Shown: positions 33,989 to 43,278, counted from the first letter of the stretch. The stretch: DNA of 45,818 bases from Oscillospiraceae bacterium (GCA_016295145.1 JAEDLR010000007.1:1-45818), one strand, 5' to 3'. Program-made: numbers and translations. Notes: generated by a model not told the origin, from the sequence alone.

Positions 33989-35347
33989 TCAGACTTCGGT
34001 TTCGGCACTGGGAAACCGCAATGTGATCTCAGTCCCCTTATGAATCGTGCTGTGCAACTCAATGGCAGCATTGTGGAAAGCTGCTCCGTGCTTAACAATA
34101 GAAAGCCCTAGCCCTGTGCCGCCGATCTGACGAGAATGGCTTTTGTCTACGCGGTAAAAACGCTCAAAGATGCGCTCACGGTCTGCCGCCGGGATGCCGA
34201 TGCCCGTATCGGAAACCGTAAACACCGAATGCTGCCCGATATGCCGCACAGACAGCTTCACATTACCGCCATCCACATTATATTTGATGGCGTTATCGCA
34301 GAGATTATACAACATCTCCTCCACGATGACAGGCACTCCCATGATGGGCGCACTGCCCCCGTGCAGCGTGATGGTGATATGACGGTTCTCGGCGGCGGGA
34401 CGAAGCTGCAACAGTACGGCACCTGCCACATGATAGAGATCAATGGGCACCAGTTCAGCAGAGAAGCTTTCGTCATCCAATCGGGAAAGGCGTATAATAT
34501 CTTCGATCAGTGCAATCATACGGGTGGACTCATCACGAATACGCACCGCAAAGCCACTGACATCTTCGGGCTTTACCATACCCGTAGAGAGCATATCCGC
34601 AATGCCATAAATGGAAGTCAGCGGCGTTTTCAGTTCATGTGATACATTGGAGGTAAATTCACGGCGCAGCACATCACGCTTTTCACGCTCGGAAACATCC
34701 AACAGTATCAGCACCGCGCCGTCCGGAAGGGCGTTCTCCTGCACAGAGGTACGCACGGGGCTTGCAATCAACTGACAAGCAATATCATTGACATAGAGTA
34801 CGGTTTCGCCGCGATTCCCCTGCAAAACGCTCTGCATCAGTGTCTGGAACTCACTGCTACTGTTCAAATCGGATACCGTCAGCGGCGGCGTACCACTTTG
34901 GGGCGTATTCAAAAGCTGCAATGCCGCATTGTTGTATACCAGAACCCGTCCGTCGGCATCGGTCAGCACAAGGCCCTCCCGCATATTCTCTACCAGTACA
35001 GCCAGTCGGTTACGCTCATCGGACAGATCGGCTCGCTGTGCGACCATACTGCGGTGCAGCTCTGCCATACGCCGCATCATGGGCTGCAATTCGGGGTAGG
35101 GACACTGCTGCAATGCCTGTTCAAAATACAGCTTATTCAACGGATCTGCCAGATGTTGCGCAAGATGCTTTGCAAGCCTTGCAGACAGCAGTGGTACAAT
35201 CAGCAGCAGAATCAGGATGATCCCCCAGAAGATGCCCAGTGTCACATACTGCTCGGCGGCAACCAGAATCACGGTGCAGCCAAACGCCAGCAGCAGCAGA
35301 ACACCTGTTGCATAGCGTGCCAGCCATACGGTCAGATAGTCTTTCAT
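33989..35347 (-). CDS. PhoR-like membrane sensor histidine kinase
   Basis: 452 residues. Two N-terminal membrane helices (about 10-30 and 35-56) enclose a very short outer loop, followed by a HAMP-like linker and a cytoplasmic PAS domain (about 112-220). HisKA has the phospho-accepting His237 in VSHELKTPLTS, and the ATPase domain has N box CDNAIKYN, G1 DTGIGIP and G2 GGTGLGLSI. All motifs are intact. The start overlaps the response regulator stop by four bases (ATGA), with AAAGGAG upstream. The lack of a large outer domain suggests sensing in the membrane or cytoplasm. The PhoR label reflects architecture; no phosphate transport genes are nearby. Confidence 0.92.
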   Translation of the reverse strand: MKDYLTVWLARYATGVLLLLAFGCTVILVAAEQYVTLGIFWGIILILLLIVPLLSARLAKHLAQHLADPLNKLYFEQALQQCPYPELQPMMRRMAELHRSMVAQRADLSDERNRLAVLVENMREGLVLTDADGRVLVYNNAALQLLNTPQSGTPPLTVSDLNSSSEFQTLMQSVLQGNRGETVLYVNDIACQLIASPVRTSVQENALPDGAVLILLDVSEREKRDVLRREFTSNVSHELKTPLTSIYGIADMLSTGMVKPEDVSGFAVRIRDESTRMIALIEDIIRLSRLDDESFSAELVPIDLYHVAGAVLLQLRPAAENRHITITLHGGSAPIMGVPVIVEEMLYNLCDNAIKYNVDGGNVKLSVRHIGQHSVFTVSDTGIGIPAADRERIFERFYRVDKSHSRQIGGTGLGLSIVKHGAAFHNAAIELHSTIHKGTEITLRFPSAETEV

Positions 35348-36033
35348 AGCGGCGTCTCCTTTGCAGGCGGATTGCAACAATAGCCGACACCGCGCACGGT
35401 TTCAATGATATTATATTCTTCACCGAATTTGGCACGCAGCATACGGATATGCACATCTACGGTACGGCTTTCGCCCACATAGTCATAGCCCCACACCGCC
35501 TGTAGAATACTACTGCGGCTCAGCACAAGCCCCTGATTGCGCATCAGCAGTTCGAGAAGATCAAATTCCTTGCAGGTCAGCACAAGCGGTGCACCGCAGA
35601 GTGTGACAGTATGCCGCTTGCTGTTCAGCGTGACGGCTCCGATTTGCAGCACCTCAGAGGAATCGGACTTTTCAGCACGGCGCAGCAGCGCACGGATACG
35701 GGAAAGCAGTTCCATAACGCCAAAGGGCTTTGCAAGATAATCGTCTGCGCCGCTGTCAAGCCCCAGCACCTTATCGTATTCGGTACTCTTGGCACTGAGC
35801 ATAATAATCGGCAGATGGGCTGTGGGCTCATTGTCGCGCAACCAGCGCAATATGGAAAGACCATCCTCTTCCGGCAGCATGATATCCAACAGAACCAGTT
35901 CCGGCAATTGCTGTGCTACCGCTGCACGAAACTGTGAGGGAAGCGAAAATCCCTGCACTTCATACCCCGAATTCGTTAACGCATATATCGTAAAGCCACG
36001 GATATTGTCATCATCTTCCAGCAAATAGATCAT
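35344..36033 (-). CDS. OmpR/PhoB-family response regulator
   Basis: 229 residues. The receiver has the acidic pair in LLEDDD, phospho-accepting Asp50 in LVLLDIMLPEEDG, the switch Ser in MLSAKS and Lys in YLAKPFG. A winged-helix DNA-binding domain follows (about 130-225) with TCKEFDLLELLMRN and SRTVDVHIRMLRAKFG. The ATG at 36033, eight bases after AAAGGA, is preferred; the longer frame upstream crosses the -10 box. It is coupled to the downstream kinase gene. Target genes are unknown, but the divergent GDSL gene shares its upstream region. Confidence 0.93.
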   Translation of the reverse strand: MIYLLEDDDNIRGFTIYALTNSGYEVQGFSLPSQFRAAVAQQLPELVLLDIMLPEEDGLSILRWLRDNEPTAHLPIIMLSAKSTEYDKVLGLDSGADDYLAKPFGVMELLSRIRALLRRAEKSDSSEVLQIGAVTLNSKRHTVTLCGAPLVLTCKEFDLLELLMRNQGLVLSRSSILQAVWGYDYVGESRTVDVHIRMLRAKFGEEYNIIETVRGVGYCCNPPAKETPL

Positions 36034-36061
36034 TGCAACCATCCTTTCCATACACAACAAT

Positions 36062-36090
36062 ATTATAGCATTTTTTTGGAAAATTTGCAA
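36062..36090 (-). promoter_or_regulatory. Promoter of the two-component operon
   Basis: Minus strand TTGCAA (36085-36090), a 17-base spacer and TATAAT (36062-36067). Confidence 0.75.
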
Positions 36091-36100
36091 TACCCTGCTC

Positions 36101-36129
36101 TTGCAGGAAACGCCAAATCGTGGTATACT
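36101..36129 (+). promoter_or_regulatory. Promoter of the GDSL-radical SAM genes
   Basis: TTGCAG (36101-36106), a 17-base spacer and TATACT (36124-36129). Its -35 is ten bases from the -35 of the opposite promoter, so one bound regulator could affect both. Confidence 0.7.
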
Positions 36130-36179
36130 AGATATACTATACTTTGAAGCGCAAACAGCAAACGCAAAGGAGATTTACC

Positions 36180-37028
36180 ATGAAACGATGGATCAGTATA
36201 CTTGCCGCAACGGCACTATCACTCACCTGCTGCGGCTGTAATGAGGCAAGCAGCAACGAACACACTCAGACGGCCACAAAGTCTGAACAGAAAATTCTGG
36301 TTGCACTGGGCGATTCCATTGCGGCAGGCTACGGACTGGAAAACGCCGAGGAGACCCGTTATTCGGCTCTGCTCACAGAATCGCTCGCCCAAGAAAACAT
36401 CACTTGGAGAGACTGTAACTATGCGGTATCCGGTGATACAGCAGCACAGCTGATGGAACGGCTCAACAACGGTCGTGCAGTGCGTCTGCCCTCTGCCGAC
36501 GTGATCACCATCAGCATTGGTGCAAACAATATGCTGCAACCCTTCGGGGAATTCTACGGCATATGGATGCAGCAATCAGAAGATACTGCTGCACTGAGCA
36601 CAGCATTTACCAAGATGGAATCCGCAATTGCAGCAGGACTTGCCGATTTTGAAGCAGAGCTGCCAGACATCTACAAATATATCCGCGGCTGTAATACAGA
36701 GGGCAAGATCATCATCCAGACCATATACAATCCCTTTGCAGATACCAATGCAGAGATTGATCTGGGGGAAAGAAGAATTTCTCTGGCTGCATACGCCCAG
36801 GCGCAGATTGAAAAATGCAACAGCATCATCACAGGTTTTATTGCAGAACAGCACGATGCAAATCTTTTTGCAGCGGATATTTACGCTGCATTTGCCGCAG
36901 AAGATACTATGCCCGTGATTGGTCAAAAGGGCAGCGAAAATGCACCGTATCTTGACCCACACCCCAACAACAAGGGGCATGAGATCATTGCTGCTGTAAT
37001 CAAAGATATCATACAGGCAGGGAGCTGA
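36180..37028 (+). CDS. SGNH/GDSL-family esterase lipoprotein
   Basis: 282 residues. A signal peptide ending at CCGC suggests a lipoprotein with lipidated Cys20, although the lipobox is atypical (Cys at -3 and -2). SGNH blocks: GDS with Ser46 in VALGDSIAAGYG, block II Gly in VSGDTAAQL, block III Asn in SIGANNM, and Asp259/His261 in LDPHPNNKGH. Such enzymes deacetylate or de-esterify glycans or lipids at the surface; substrate unknown. The ATG at 36180 has AAAGGAG seven bases upstream. It ends six bases before the radical SAM gene and is divergent from the response regulator. Confidence 0.88.
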   Translation: MKRWISILAATALSLTCCGCNEASSNEHTQTATKSEQKILVALGDSIAAGYGLENAEETRYSALLTESLAQENITWRDCNYAVSGDTAAQLMERLNNGRAVRLPSADVITISIGANNMLQPFGEFYGIWMQQSEDTAALSTAFTKMESAIAAGLADFEAELPDIYKYIRGCNTEGKIIIQTIYNPFADTNAEIDLGERRISLAAYAQAQIEKCNSIITGFIAEQHDANLFAADIYAAFAAEDTMPVIGQKGSENAPYLDPHPNNKGHEIIAAVIKDIIQAGS

Positions 37029-37034
37029 CGCATA

Positions 37035-37949
37035 ATGGAAAAACCGTACCGCACACTCAGCGACTATTTGCGTGAAACACATGGGTGCAAAATGCGGAAG
37101 ATCTGCATAGACGGCGGTTTTACCTGCCCGAACCGTGACGGCACCTGCGGCGTGGGCGGCTGTGTATTCTGCGGAGAACGCGGTGCGGGCGAACAGCTTG
37201 ACCCCACGCTGAGCATTCGCAGGCAGGTACAGCAGCGTCTTTGTAAATCCGCCCCCGATGAACAATGGATCGCCTATTTTCAGAATTTTACCAACACCTA
37301 TGCACCGATTGATGTGCTGCGTTCCCGCTACGATGCTGCACTCTGCGATGAACGTATCCGCATACTGGATATCGGTACACGCCCCGACTGCATCAACGAA
37401 GAAATCGTACAGCTACTGGCGGAGTACCAAAAGCGTTGCACGGTATGGGTGGAACTGGGGCTTCAAACTGCCAACGAACAGACTGCACGCCATCTCAACC
37501 GCGGATATGACAACGCTTGCTTTACACAGGCGGTCACGTTGCTGCGGCAGTATCAGATTCCCGTGATTGTACATATGATCGTCGGGCTGCCCGGTGAAAC
37601 CAAAGAAGATATTCTGCACACCGTGGATTTTCTCAATCGCCATCCCATTGAGGGTATCAAGATCCACAGCCTGTTTGTAATGCAGCATACTGTACTGGCA
37701 GACTGGTACGCCGCAGGGCAGTTTCGGCCAATCACCATGCAGCAGTACATAGAATGGGCAATGGACGCGCTGACCCATCTGCGCCCTGATATTGTGATAC
37801 ATAGATTGCACGGCAACTGCCTGCGCAAACTGCTGATAGCCCCCGACTGGATCATCCGCAGAGATGCCATACTGCACGCCATTCATTGCAGAATGCACGC
37901 AAACGGATGGTATCAGGGATGCTTTTTTGATAGGGGATGTTCCATGTGA
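37035..37949 (+). CDS. Radical SAM protein of the YhcC/YtqA (TIGR01212) family
   Basis: 304 residues. The iron-sulfur cluster motif is CPNRDGTC followed by GGCVFC, with likely ligands Cys31, Cys43 and Cys46, in an Elp3-like barrel. Family features include YFQNFTNTYAP, LDIGTRPDCI, WVELGLQT, the HLNRGYD segment and VHMIVGLPGET. The exact reaction is not established. A GGGAG site ten bases before the ATG lies in the end of the GDSL gene, so both are likely one transcript. Confidence 0.9.
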   Translation: MEKPYRTLSDYLRETHGCKMRKICIDGGFTCPNRDGTCGVGGCVFCGERGAGEQLDPTLSIRRQVQQRLCKSAPDEQWIAYFQNFTNTYAPIDVLRSRYDAALCDERIRILDIGTRPDCINEEIVQLLAEYQKRCTVWVELGLQTANEQTARHLNRGYDNACFTQAVTLLRQYQIPVIVHMIVGLPGETKEDILHTVDFLNRHPIEGIKIHSLFVMQHTVLADWYAAGQFRPITMQQYIEWAMDALTHLRPDIVIHRLHGNCLRKLLIAPDWIIRRDAILHAIHCRMHANGWYQGCFFDRGCSM

Positions 37950-38003
37950 AACAGCGTATTAACGCGTTTTTTGACGATTGACCACGAGAAAGGAAATCAT
38001 ACG

Positions 38004-38678
38004 ATGAAAAATGTGATTCTGTTTGATCTGGACGGCACGCTACTAGATACCCTGCAAGATTTACAGGAAAGTGTGAACGCGGCACTGGAAGCGTACGGTG
38101 CTGCACCACACACACTGGAAGAAGTGCGCAGCTATGTGGGCGACGGATTGGCAAAGCTCGTAGAGCGCGCCCTGCCCGAGGGTACCGCACATCCGCATTA
38201 TCCCGAGATCCTTGGGGAAACACGCCGCATTTACAGGGAAAACAGCCGCAATCACACGGCACCTTATTCTGGCATTGTATCCATGTTACAACAACTGCAC
38301 GCGATCGGGTATCGCATGGGTGTGGTATCCAACAAGCCTGATGCCGATGTCAAACAGCTATGCAAGCATTTCTTCGGCGACACCATTGCGGTGGCGATCG
38401 GTGCAAATCAAAGCCGTCGCAACAAGCCTGCACCCGATAATCTCTTTGCAGCCATGGAACAGCTTGGCGCAACCGTTGTGGATACAGTATATGTCGGAGA
38501 TTCGGATGTAGACCTGGATACAGCAAGAAATGCCGGGGTACCGTGCATCAGCGTGTTGTGGGGCTTCCGAGATCTTGCACAGTTGGACGCCCACGGTGCT
38601 ATGTACTGCGTGCGAACTGCTGATGAACTGGTTTCGATGCTGCAAAGCGGTTGGTTTGATATGCCCTCATTTGTGTGA
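38004..38678 (+). CDS. HAD-superfamily phosphatase, phosphoglycolate phosphatase-like
   Basis: 224 residues. HAD motifs: DLDGTLLDT (nucleophile Asp8, acid Asp10), VVSNK, the Lys of KPAPDNL and acidic motif GDSDVDLDTA. The helical cap between motifs I and II (SYVGDGLAKLVERAL) is typical of Gph/PpaX-type enzymes, which act on phosphoglycolate, pyrophosphate or sugar phosphates. AAAGGAA precedes the ATG at 38004; the gene is 54 bases after the radical SAM gene and probably on the same transcript. Substrate not predictable. Confidence 0.88.
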   Translation: MKNVILFDLDGTLLDTLQDLQESVNAALEAYGAAPHTLEEVRSYVGDGLAKLVERALPEGTAHPHYPEILGETRRIYRENSRNHTAPYSGIVSMLQQLHAIGYRMGVVSNKPDADVKQLCKHFFGDTIAVAIGANQSRRNKPAPDNLFAAMEQLGATVVDTVYVGDSDVDLDTARNAGVPCISVLWGFRDLAQLDAHGAMYCVRTADELVSMLQSGWFDMPSFV

Positions 38679-38726
38679 TGATGCAAGAATTTGAGAGAAA
38701 CCACCCGAAATTTTGTGCAAAAACAA

Positions 38727-38755
38727 TTGACTTTTCATGCTGATTTTGCTATAAT
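38727..38755 (+). promoter_or_regulatory. Promoter of the multi-PAS hybrid kinase homologue
   Basis: TTGACT (38727-38732), a 17-base spacer and TATAAT (38750-38755). Predicted start near 38762 gives a 60-base leader to the GGAGG ribosome binding site and the ATG at 38823. Confidence 0.8.
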
Positions 38756-38822
38756 GTGAAGGATGAGATCAATCGCAATTAGAAACAGAATCACAACGAG
38801 AATTTGCACTGGAGGTGTATGT

Positions 38823-41800
38823 ATGGTTTATTCTGAATTTCATAAAAAAACAGCTGAACAACTCTACGATGCAGTCATTGTAGTTGATCCCGCAACAGAC
38901 GAGATCCTGTATCGCAATGCGGCAGCCATGAACATCATACCGAAGGATACACCGCTGCCTGCTGCCCTGGCAGCACACCTGCATACACGCAATGGGCCGT
39001 GCAGCGGTGAATTGGTACTTCCCGCCGGTACAATTCCTTTTCTGGAGGGGGCTGTTACCGCGCGCTATACGCCGGTATGCTTTGATGACTGCAACGCGCT
39101 GCTCATTACCATGATTTGTAGCGATGAGCTGGTGCCGGATACATCTCTGGCACAGCAGATCCTGGAAGCAACGCATTTTCTGCTTGTCAGCGTGGATGCT
39201 GCCACCATGCAAACCACGGTTCTGCAAAGCAATGATCCCCTGCTGCGTACCGTGAATCGATTCCCCAACTTTTCACTGTTTGTCAGTGGCTACGCCGAGT
39301 GTGCGCTGCATCCAGATGACGCCCAGACCTTTACCACTGCACTCTCCGAGGCGGCCTGCAAACGCTTTATACAGGGTGGAATTGCGCCCTCTATGACGCT
39401 ACGCTGTAGGGTGGATGACGACTGGCGCTGGGCAAACTATGTTATGATACGCCTTGACCGCAACACCTTGCTGCTGCGCTGCTACTATGCGGACTTACAG
39501 AAAAAGCAGGAGCGTTCTGCTAATTATCAGCGCGCATTGGAGACGCTCTCCCAGCGCAATGCGTATATTCTTTCCTGTATTTCCGATATTTTCCGCCTGA
39601 TGCTTCATGTAGATCCGAACTCGCAGGCTACGATGATCTGCTCAATGCACAAGAGTTTGGAAGATATGTTTTCTTATGACATGGTATACCCCTTCCCTGC
39701 CATCGCAGAGATGCTGCTGAGCCTTGTGCATCCCGACGATGCGGCGACGCTGCGTGCGTTTTCTGACCTGACACAGTACCAAAAGCCCATGGAGGTCGAC
39801 TCCCAGCGCATCTATCTCGAATACCGCAGACTGACGCCAAGCACTTCGGGCGGAAATGACACCGAGCCGAAATGGACGCGCTCGGTCATTCAGTTGGTGG
39901 GCAAAAAAGGTGAGATGCCCTCAGCACTTATCTACGCCGTGCAGGATATCAACCGCACCAAGCGAAGCCAACTGGAAGCGCAGCACCGGCAGGAGGATCT
40001 GAAGCGAAAGTTTGATCTGCTCATTCGCAACCGTTTCCTTGCCTTTATTGAATCCGACTACACCAAATGTGTTTCGGAATGCTACCGTATTGTCAACGGC
40101 GAGGCGGAGTTCTTCTTCACCTGCCCGTTCTCCCAGGTATTTGAGAAGGGGTTTATCCCCCACTGTCATCCTGACGATATCAAGGAGCTTGCAGAGCAAT
40201 TCCTGCCCGAAAACACCATGCGTATGGCGGCTGCTGGCGTGAAATTGGTCAACCATACATACCGTTTCCGTCAAGGCGATGAATGGCTCTGGGTCAGGGC
40301 TGAAATGCATCTGTACCACGATGAAAACGGTGCGCTGCATTCTATGATCTATATTGCGGATGTAGATAAAGAGATACGCGCGCAACTGGCGGCAAAGGAA
40401 TCGGAGCGCACACAGCTGATGCTGCGCAAGCGGTTTCGGCTTTCTGTTGAAGATTTCTATCTCAGCATTGATGAGGTGCATCTTGAGGACGATACCCTCT
40501 ACCACTATCAGCTGCAAGATGGCAACTATGTCCTGGTGCCCAATCATAAATCCTTCACCCAGATCGCAAAGACATATCCCGCAAAACATCTGCACCCCAG
40601 CGACCGCAGCGATTTTGAACGCTACTTCGGATACGATATCATTTTACAGGCCGCCAAGAATCGCAGTGCCAAAATCAGCCACCAGTTCCGCTTCGACCTG
40701 CGTGGCAACAGCGAATATCTGTGGTGCAGTATTGTTGCCAGATTCATGCGCGGCGAAAATGACGCTCCCATCGTTTTGTTCTATTTGCAGAATATTGATG
40801 CGGAAGTTCGCGAGCGCGAGCATCGCTTGCAGGAGTTGGAACAGGCAAAACAGGAATTGCAGGCTGCGATACGTCTGGCAGAACAGTCACGGGTGCGCAA
40901 GGCGCATTTTCTCATTAATATTACAGCCGATGCCCGTTTGGCGCTCAACCGCATCAACAGCCTGCTGGAGCAGATGCATGATAGCATTTTTATAAGCGAC
41001 GAGCAGGAAGAAGAATTTAGCCGCATCAACGATGCATGTAACCACATTGAACGGCTGATTGAGAATATGCGCGATGTGCTGTTGCTTGAGAATCATATGC
41101 TGCCTTTGATGAAGGAGCCGGTTTCTCTGCCGGAACTGTTTACAGTGCTTATGGAAAAGGCAACGCCCATCATTATCGGCAAGCACCTGAATCTGACCAT
41201 GTACACCGAGGATGTGGTCAATGAGATCGTTTACTGCGATTCCAATCGACTGACCCACCTGATCGCAAGTATCTTCCTGCATCTGATCCGTGTGCTACCC
41301 AATGATGCAGACATTACCCTGAGCCTGACACAGGCTGCCACCGGCACTGCCAATCTGGAGCGCTTTACCTTGTCGATCATCAGTTGCGGTGACAGTTTCG
41401 CGCAGGATGTGCAGAAGTCGCTATGTACGCCTCTGCGTGCCCTTTCCGGCATGAATGAGTTGGAATGCTCCATGTTTGCCGAAACGGGACAGAATAACCT
41501 GAATATGCACATCAACAAAAAACTCATTGCGCTGATGGGCGGCTCGCTGCGCTACGAACAGCTCACCGACCACGCAGGTGCCGTGATCCTTTCCGTTCCG
41601 CTTTCTGTTGCCATGGAGCCGCCCTGCGTATTCCCGAATCTGCACCTGTTCAACAAGCGCGTGATGCTGATCGAGCCGGTTACAATCGCTGCACAGGCAA
41701 TGCGTAAAATGCTGATAGAAACCGGTATGCGCATTGAAACGCCTTCCAGCGTTGACAAAGCCGTTGCCATGCTCCGTGAGGCTGCGGCTGCTGACCCCTT

Positions 41801-42476
41801 TGATCTGCTCATTTTGCCGCAGTCATTGCTCAACGAGCACCAAATCCCGTCTTTACAGGCACTGCGGGCAATCAGTCCCGATACTGCGTTCCTGATCCGC
41901 AAGGATATCCCTGCCACACCCGCTGCGCAGGCAGATGCTGAAACGGTAGAGGCACTGTCCATCTCCTCACCCATCTTCCGCACGGCACTTGCCCGTCAGC
42001 TCTGGACCATTTCCAGCGCAAAGACTGCCGTACCGCAGCATTTGGGTGATCTGCCCAATTGCAGCGGCAAGCGTGTGATGCTCATCGCGGCAAAGGAATC
42101 CATTCTGGAACAGGCTGCAATTGCAATCCAGATGGCACACGCAGGTGTTTACAAGGCTTGGAGCGGTGCACAGGCTGTACAGATGCTTTCGGATTCCCCC
42201 GAACGGTTCTACGATATGGCACTGATCGACTTGCAGATGACAGATGAAATCAGCCCTGCTGAGATTCTCTCCGCCATCCGTGATATCAAGCGTGATGAAA
42301 TTGCTGCTCTGCCAATTTACGGTATGACCGATCAGCCGACAGCGTCACTGCCCAATCAATTAACGGGTATACTGCAAAAGCCTTTGCAGCATGATGAGCT
42401 GGAGCAGTTGCTGACCATTCTTTCCGAGATGCCTTCCCATCACGGGGATATGACATCAGGGCATATAATCAAGTAG
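38823..42476 (+). CDS. Large multi-PAS hybrid histidine kinase homologue with degenerate kinase core
   Basis: 1217 residues, no membrane helix, so a cytoplasmic sensor or scaffold. About five PAS-like segments fill residues 1-650; the last two are PAS_3-like (e.g. CHPDDIKE, then LHPSDRSDF). A coiled coil (about 660-695) leads into a HisKA-like helix reading FLINITADARLALNRI where FLxNMSHDIRTPxNAI is expected: the phospho-accepting His is Ala702. The ATPase-like domain lacks the N box (SIFLHLIRV) and both glycine boxes, keeping only LIALMGGSL. Receiver 1 has Pro999 instead of Asp. Receiver 2 retains Asp1136 (LIDLQMTDE) and the Lys of LQKPL. The start has GGAGG seven bases upstream. Probably a pseudokinase signalling platform; it is transcribed alone. 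Confidence 0.85.
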   Translation: MVYSEFHKKTAEQLYDAVIVVDPATDEILYRNAAAMNIIPKDTPLPAALAAHLHTRNGPCSGELVLPAGTIPFLEGAVTARYTPVCFDDCNALLITMICSDELVPDTSLAQQILEATHFLLVSVDAATMQTTVLQSNDPLLRTVNRFPNFSLFVSGYAECALHPDDAQTFTTALSEAACKRFIQGGIAPSMTLRCRVDDDWRWANYVMIRLDRNTLLLRCYYADLQKKQERSANYQRALETLSQRNAYILSCISDIFRLMLHVDPNSQATMICSMHKSLEDMFSYDMVYPFPAIAEMLLSLVHPDDAATLRAFSDLTQYQKPMEVDSQRIYLEYRRLTPSTSGGNDTEPKWTRSVIQLVGKKGEMPSALIYAVQDINRTKRSQLEAQHRQEDLKRKFDLLIRNRFLAFIESDYTKCVSECYRIVNGEAEFFFTCPFSQVFEKGFIPHCHPDDIKELAEQFLPENTMRMAAAGVKLVNHTYRFRQGDEWLWVRAEMHLYHDENGALHSMIYIADVDKEIRAQLAAKESERTQLMLRKRFRLSVEDFYLSIDEVHLEDDTLYHYQLQDGNYVLVPNHKSFTQIAKTYPAKHLHPSDRSDFERYFGYDIILQAAKNRSAKISHQFRFDLRGNSEYLWCSIVARFMRGENDAPIVLFYLQNIDAEVREREHRLQELEQAKQELQAAIRLAEQSRVRKAHFLINITADARLALNRINSLLEQMHDSIFISDEQEEEFSRINDACNHIERLIENMRDVLLLENHMLPLMKEPVSLPELFTVLMEKATPIIIGKHLNLTMYTEDVVNEIVYCDSNRLTHLIASIFLHLIRVLPNDADITLSLTQAATGTANLERFTLSIISCGDSFAQDVQKSLCTPLRALSGMNELECSMFAETGQNNLNMHINKKLIALMGGSLRYEQLTDHAGAVILSVPLSVAMEPPCVFPNLHLFNKRVMLIEPVTIAAQAMRKMLIETGMRIETPSSVDKAVAMLREAAAADPFDLLILPQSLLNEHQIPSLQALRAISPDTAFLIRKDIPATPAAQADAETVEALSISSPIFRTALARQLWTISSAKTAVPQHLGDLPNCSGKRVMLIAAKESILEQAAIAIQMAHAGVYKAWSGAQAVQMLSDSPERFYDMALIDLQMTDEISPAEILSAIRDIKRDEIAALPIYGMTDQPTASLPNQLTGILQKPLQHDELEQLLTILSEMPSHHGDMTSGHIIK

Positions 42477-42570
42477 AATATCCGACAATATGATTGCCAC
42501 AGAAAGACATCATCGAAAAACATCACGGCAATTTGACTTCACGGTTCAACAGGACAGATCAATATTAGCG

Positions 42571-42610
42571 ACAGTGCAGAGGGTGAAAAAATGCTTTCTG
42601 CACTGTTTTT
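42571..42610 (+). terminator. Terminator after the hybrid kinase homologue
   Basis: A 10-bp stem, ACAGTGCAGA (42571-42580) with TCTGCACTGT (42597-42606), followed by TTTT. The 90 bases between the kinase stop and this hairpin hold nothing else recognisable. Confidence 0.8.
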
Positions 42611-42634
42611 CAGGTACAATCACGCATTCTTTCT

Positions 42635-43063
42635 ATGCCATTGATTCGTCTCAATCGCAATGCACAAAGGTTGCCCACAAAGATGGTCGCAATCAGCCTA
42701 CTGGCTGCAATTGTTGACCTTGGTGCCCCTTTGGATTACCATCTGATTATGGGAGCAGGTCTGTATACCTTTGTTTATATCATATCGCGTATGTGCGGAA
42801 AATACGGCGGAGCAAGAATCGGAGCAAAACTCTGCAAAATGCCAATCACTGTACAGAAATATCTGGGGTTGACATTGCTGCCGCATTCCGGTGTTTCATT
42901 GGTTTTCACGGGGATTATCAGTTCGGTACTGGCAGCATCACAGCCGGAACTTGCCGCAATCGTCACTGGCACCATTGCAGCAGCTGCGATCATCAATGAA
43001 ATAATCGCTGTGATTGCCTCCAAAAAGGGATTTGAACTGGAAGGAGAAATCAGTAAACAATGA
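42635..43063 (+). pseudogene. C-terminal remnant of a cation:proton antiporter
   Basis: About 142 codons whose product resembles only the last three or four membrane helices of CPA-type Na+/H+ antiporters: LAAIVDLGAPLDYHLI, then GKYGGARIGAKL, PITVQKYLGLTLLPHSGVSL and a final helix ending before KKGFELEGE. A full-length antiporter would need some 250 more residues upstream; the bases before 42635 contain a terminator and no matching frame. No ribosome binding site precedes the ATG at 42635 or the one at 42683. It is probably a 5'-deleted relic; a small expressed membrane protein cannot be excluded. Confidence 0.65.
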
Positions 43064-43131
43064 TTCATGCACTGTAAATTTGCGATTCCCTTTTTCCTTC
43101 CGGGCTGCGTTTGTTAACATCAGTATCATAA

Positions 43132-43178
43132 TCCCTCCGTTTCGGCACAATCTCATAAACGGAGGGAATCTTTATGAG
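43132..43178 (+). promoter_or_regulatory. Two mutually exclusive hairpins around a ribosome binding site
   Basis: TCCCTCCGTTT (43132-43142) pairs perfectly with AAACGGAGGGA (43157-43167), burying the GGAGG site. Alternatively CTCATAAA (43152-43159) pairs with TTTATGAG (43171-43178), which contains the ATG at 43174 and leaves GGAGG in the loop. The arms overlap at 43157-43159, so the structures compete. Confidence 0.5.
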
Positions 43179-43278
43179 ATCACCTAGTCTTACTTCTGCA
43201 AGTGCGAAACATCAAAAATGCTCCCGATTCTTTGCCTGTGATGCGTCACACATTATTCATAAATATATGGTACAATAA
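43174..43278 (+). CDS. Possible 34-residue small protein or leader peptide upstream of MATE gene
   Basis: ATG at 43174 follows GGAGG by 8-9 bases and opens a 34-codon frame ending at TAA 43276-43278, 40 bases before the MATE start. The product is basic, rich in Ser and His, has two Cys (KCSRFFAC) and no membrane segment. I do not recognise it. The start region lies in competing hairpins, which would suit a regulated leader peptide, but a short chance frame remains possible. Confidence 0.35.
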   Translation: MRSPSLTSASAKHQKCSRFFACDASHIIHKYMVQ

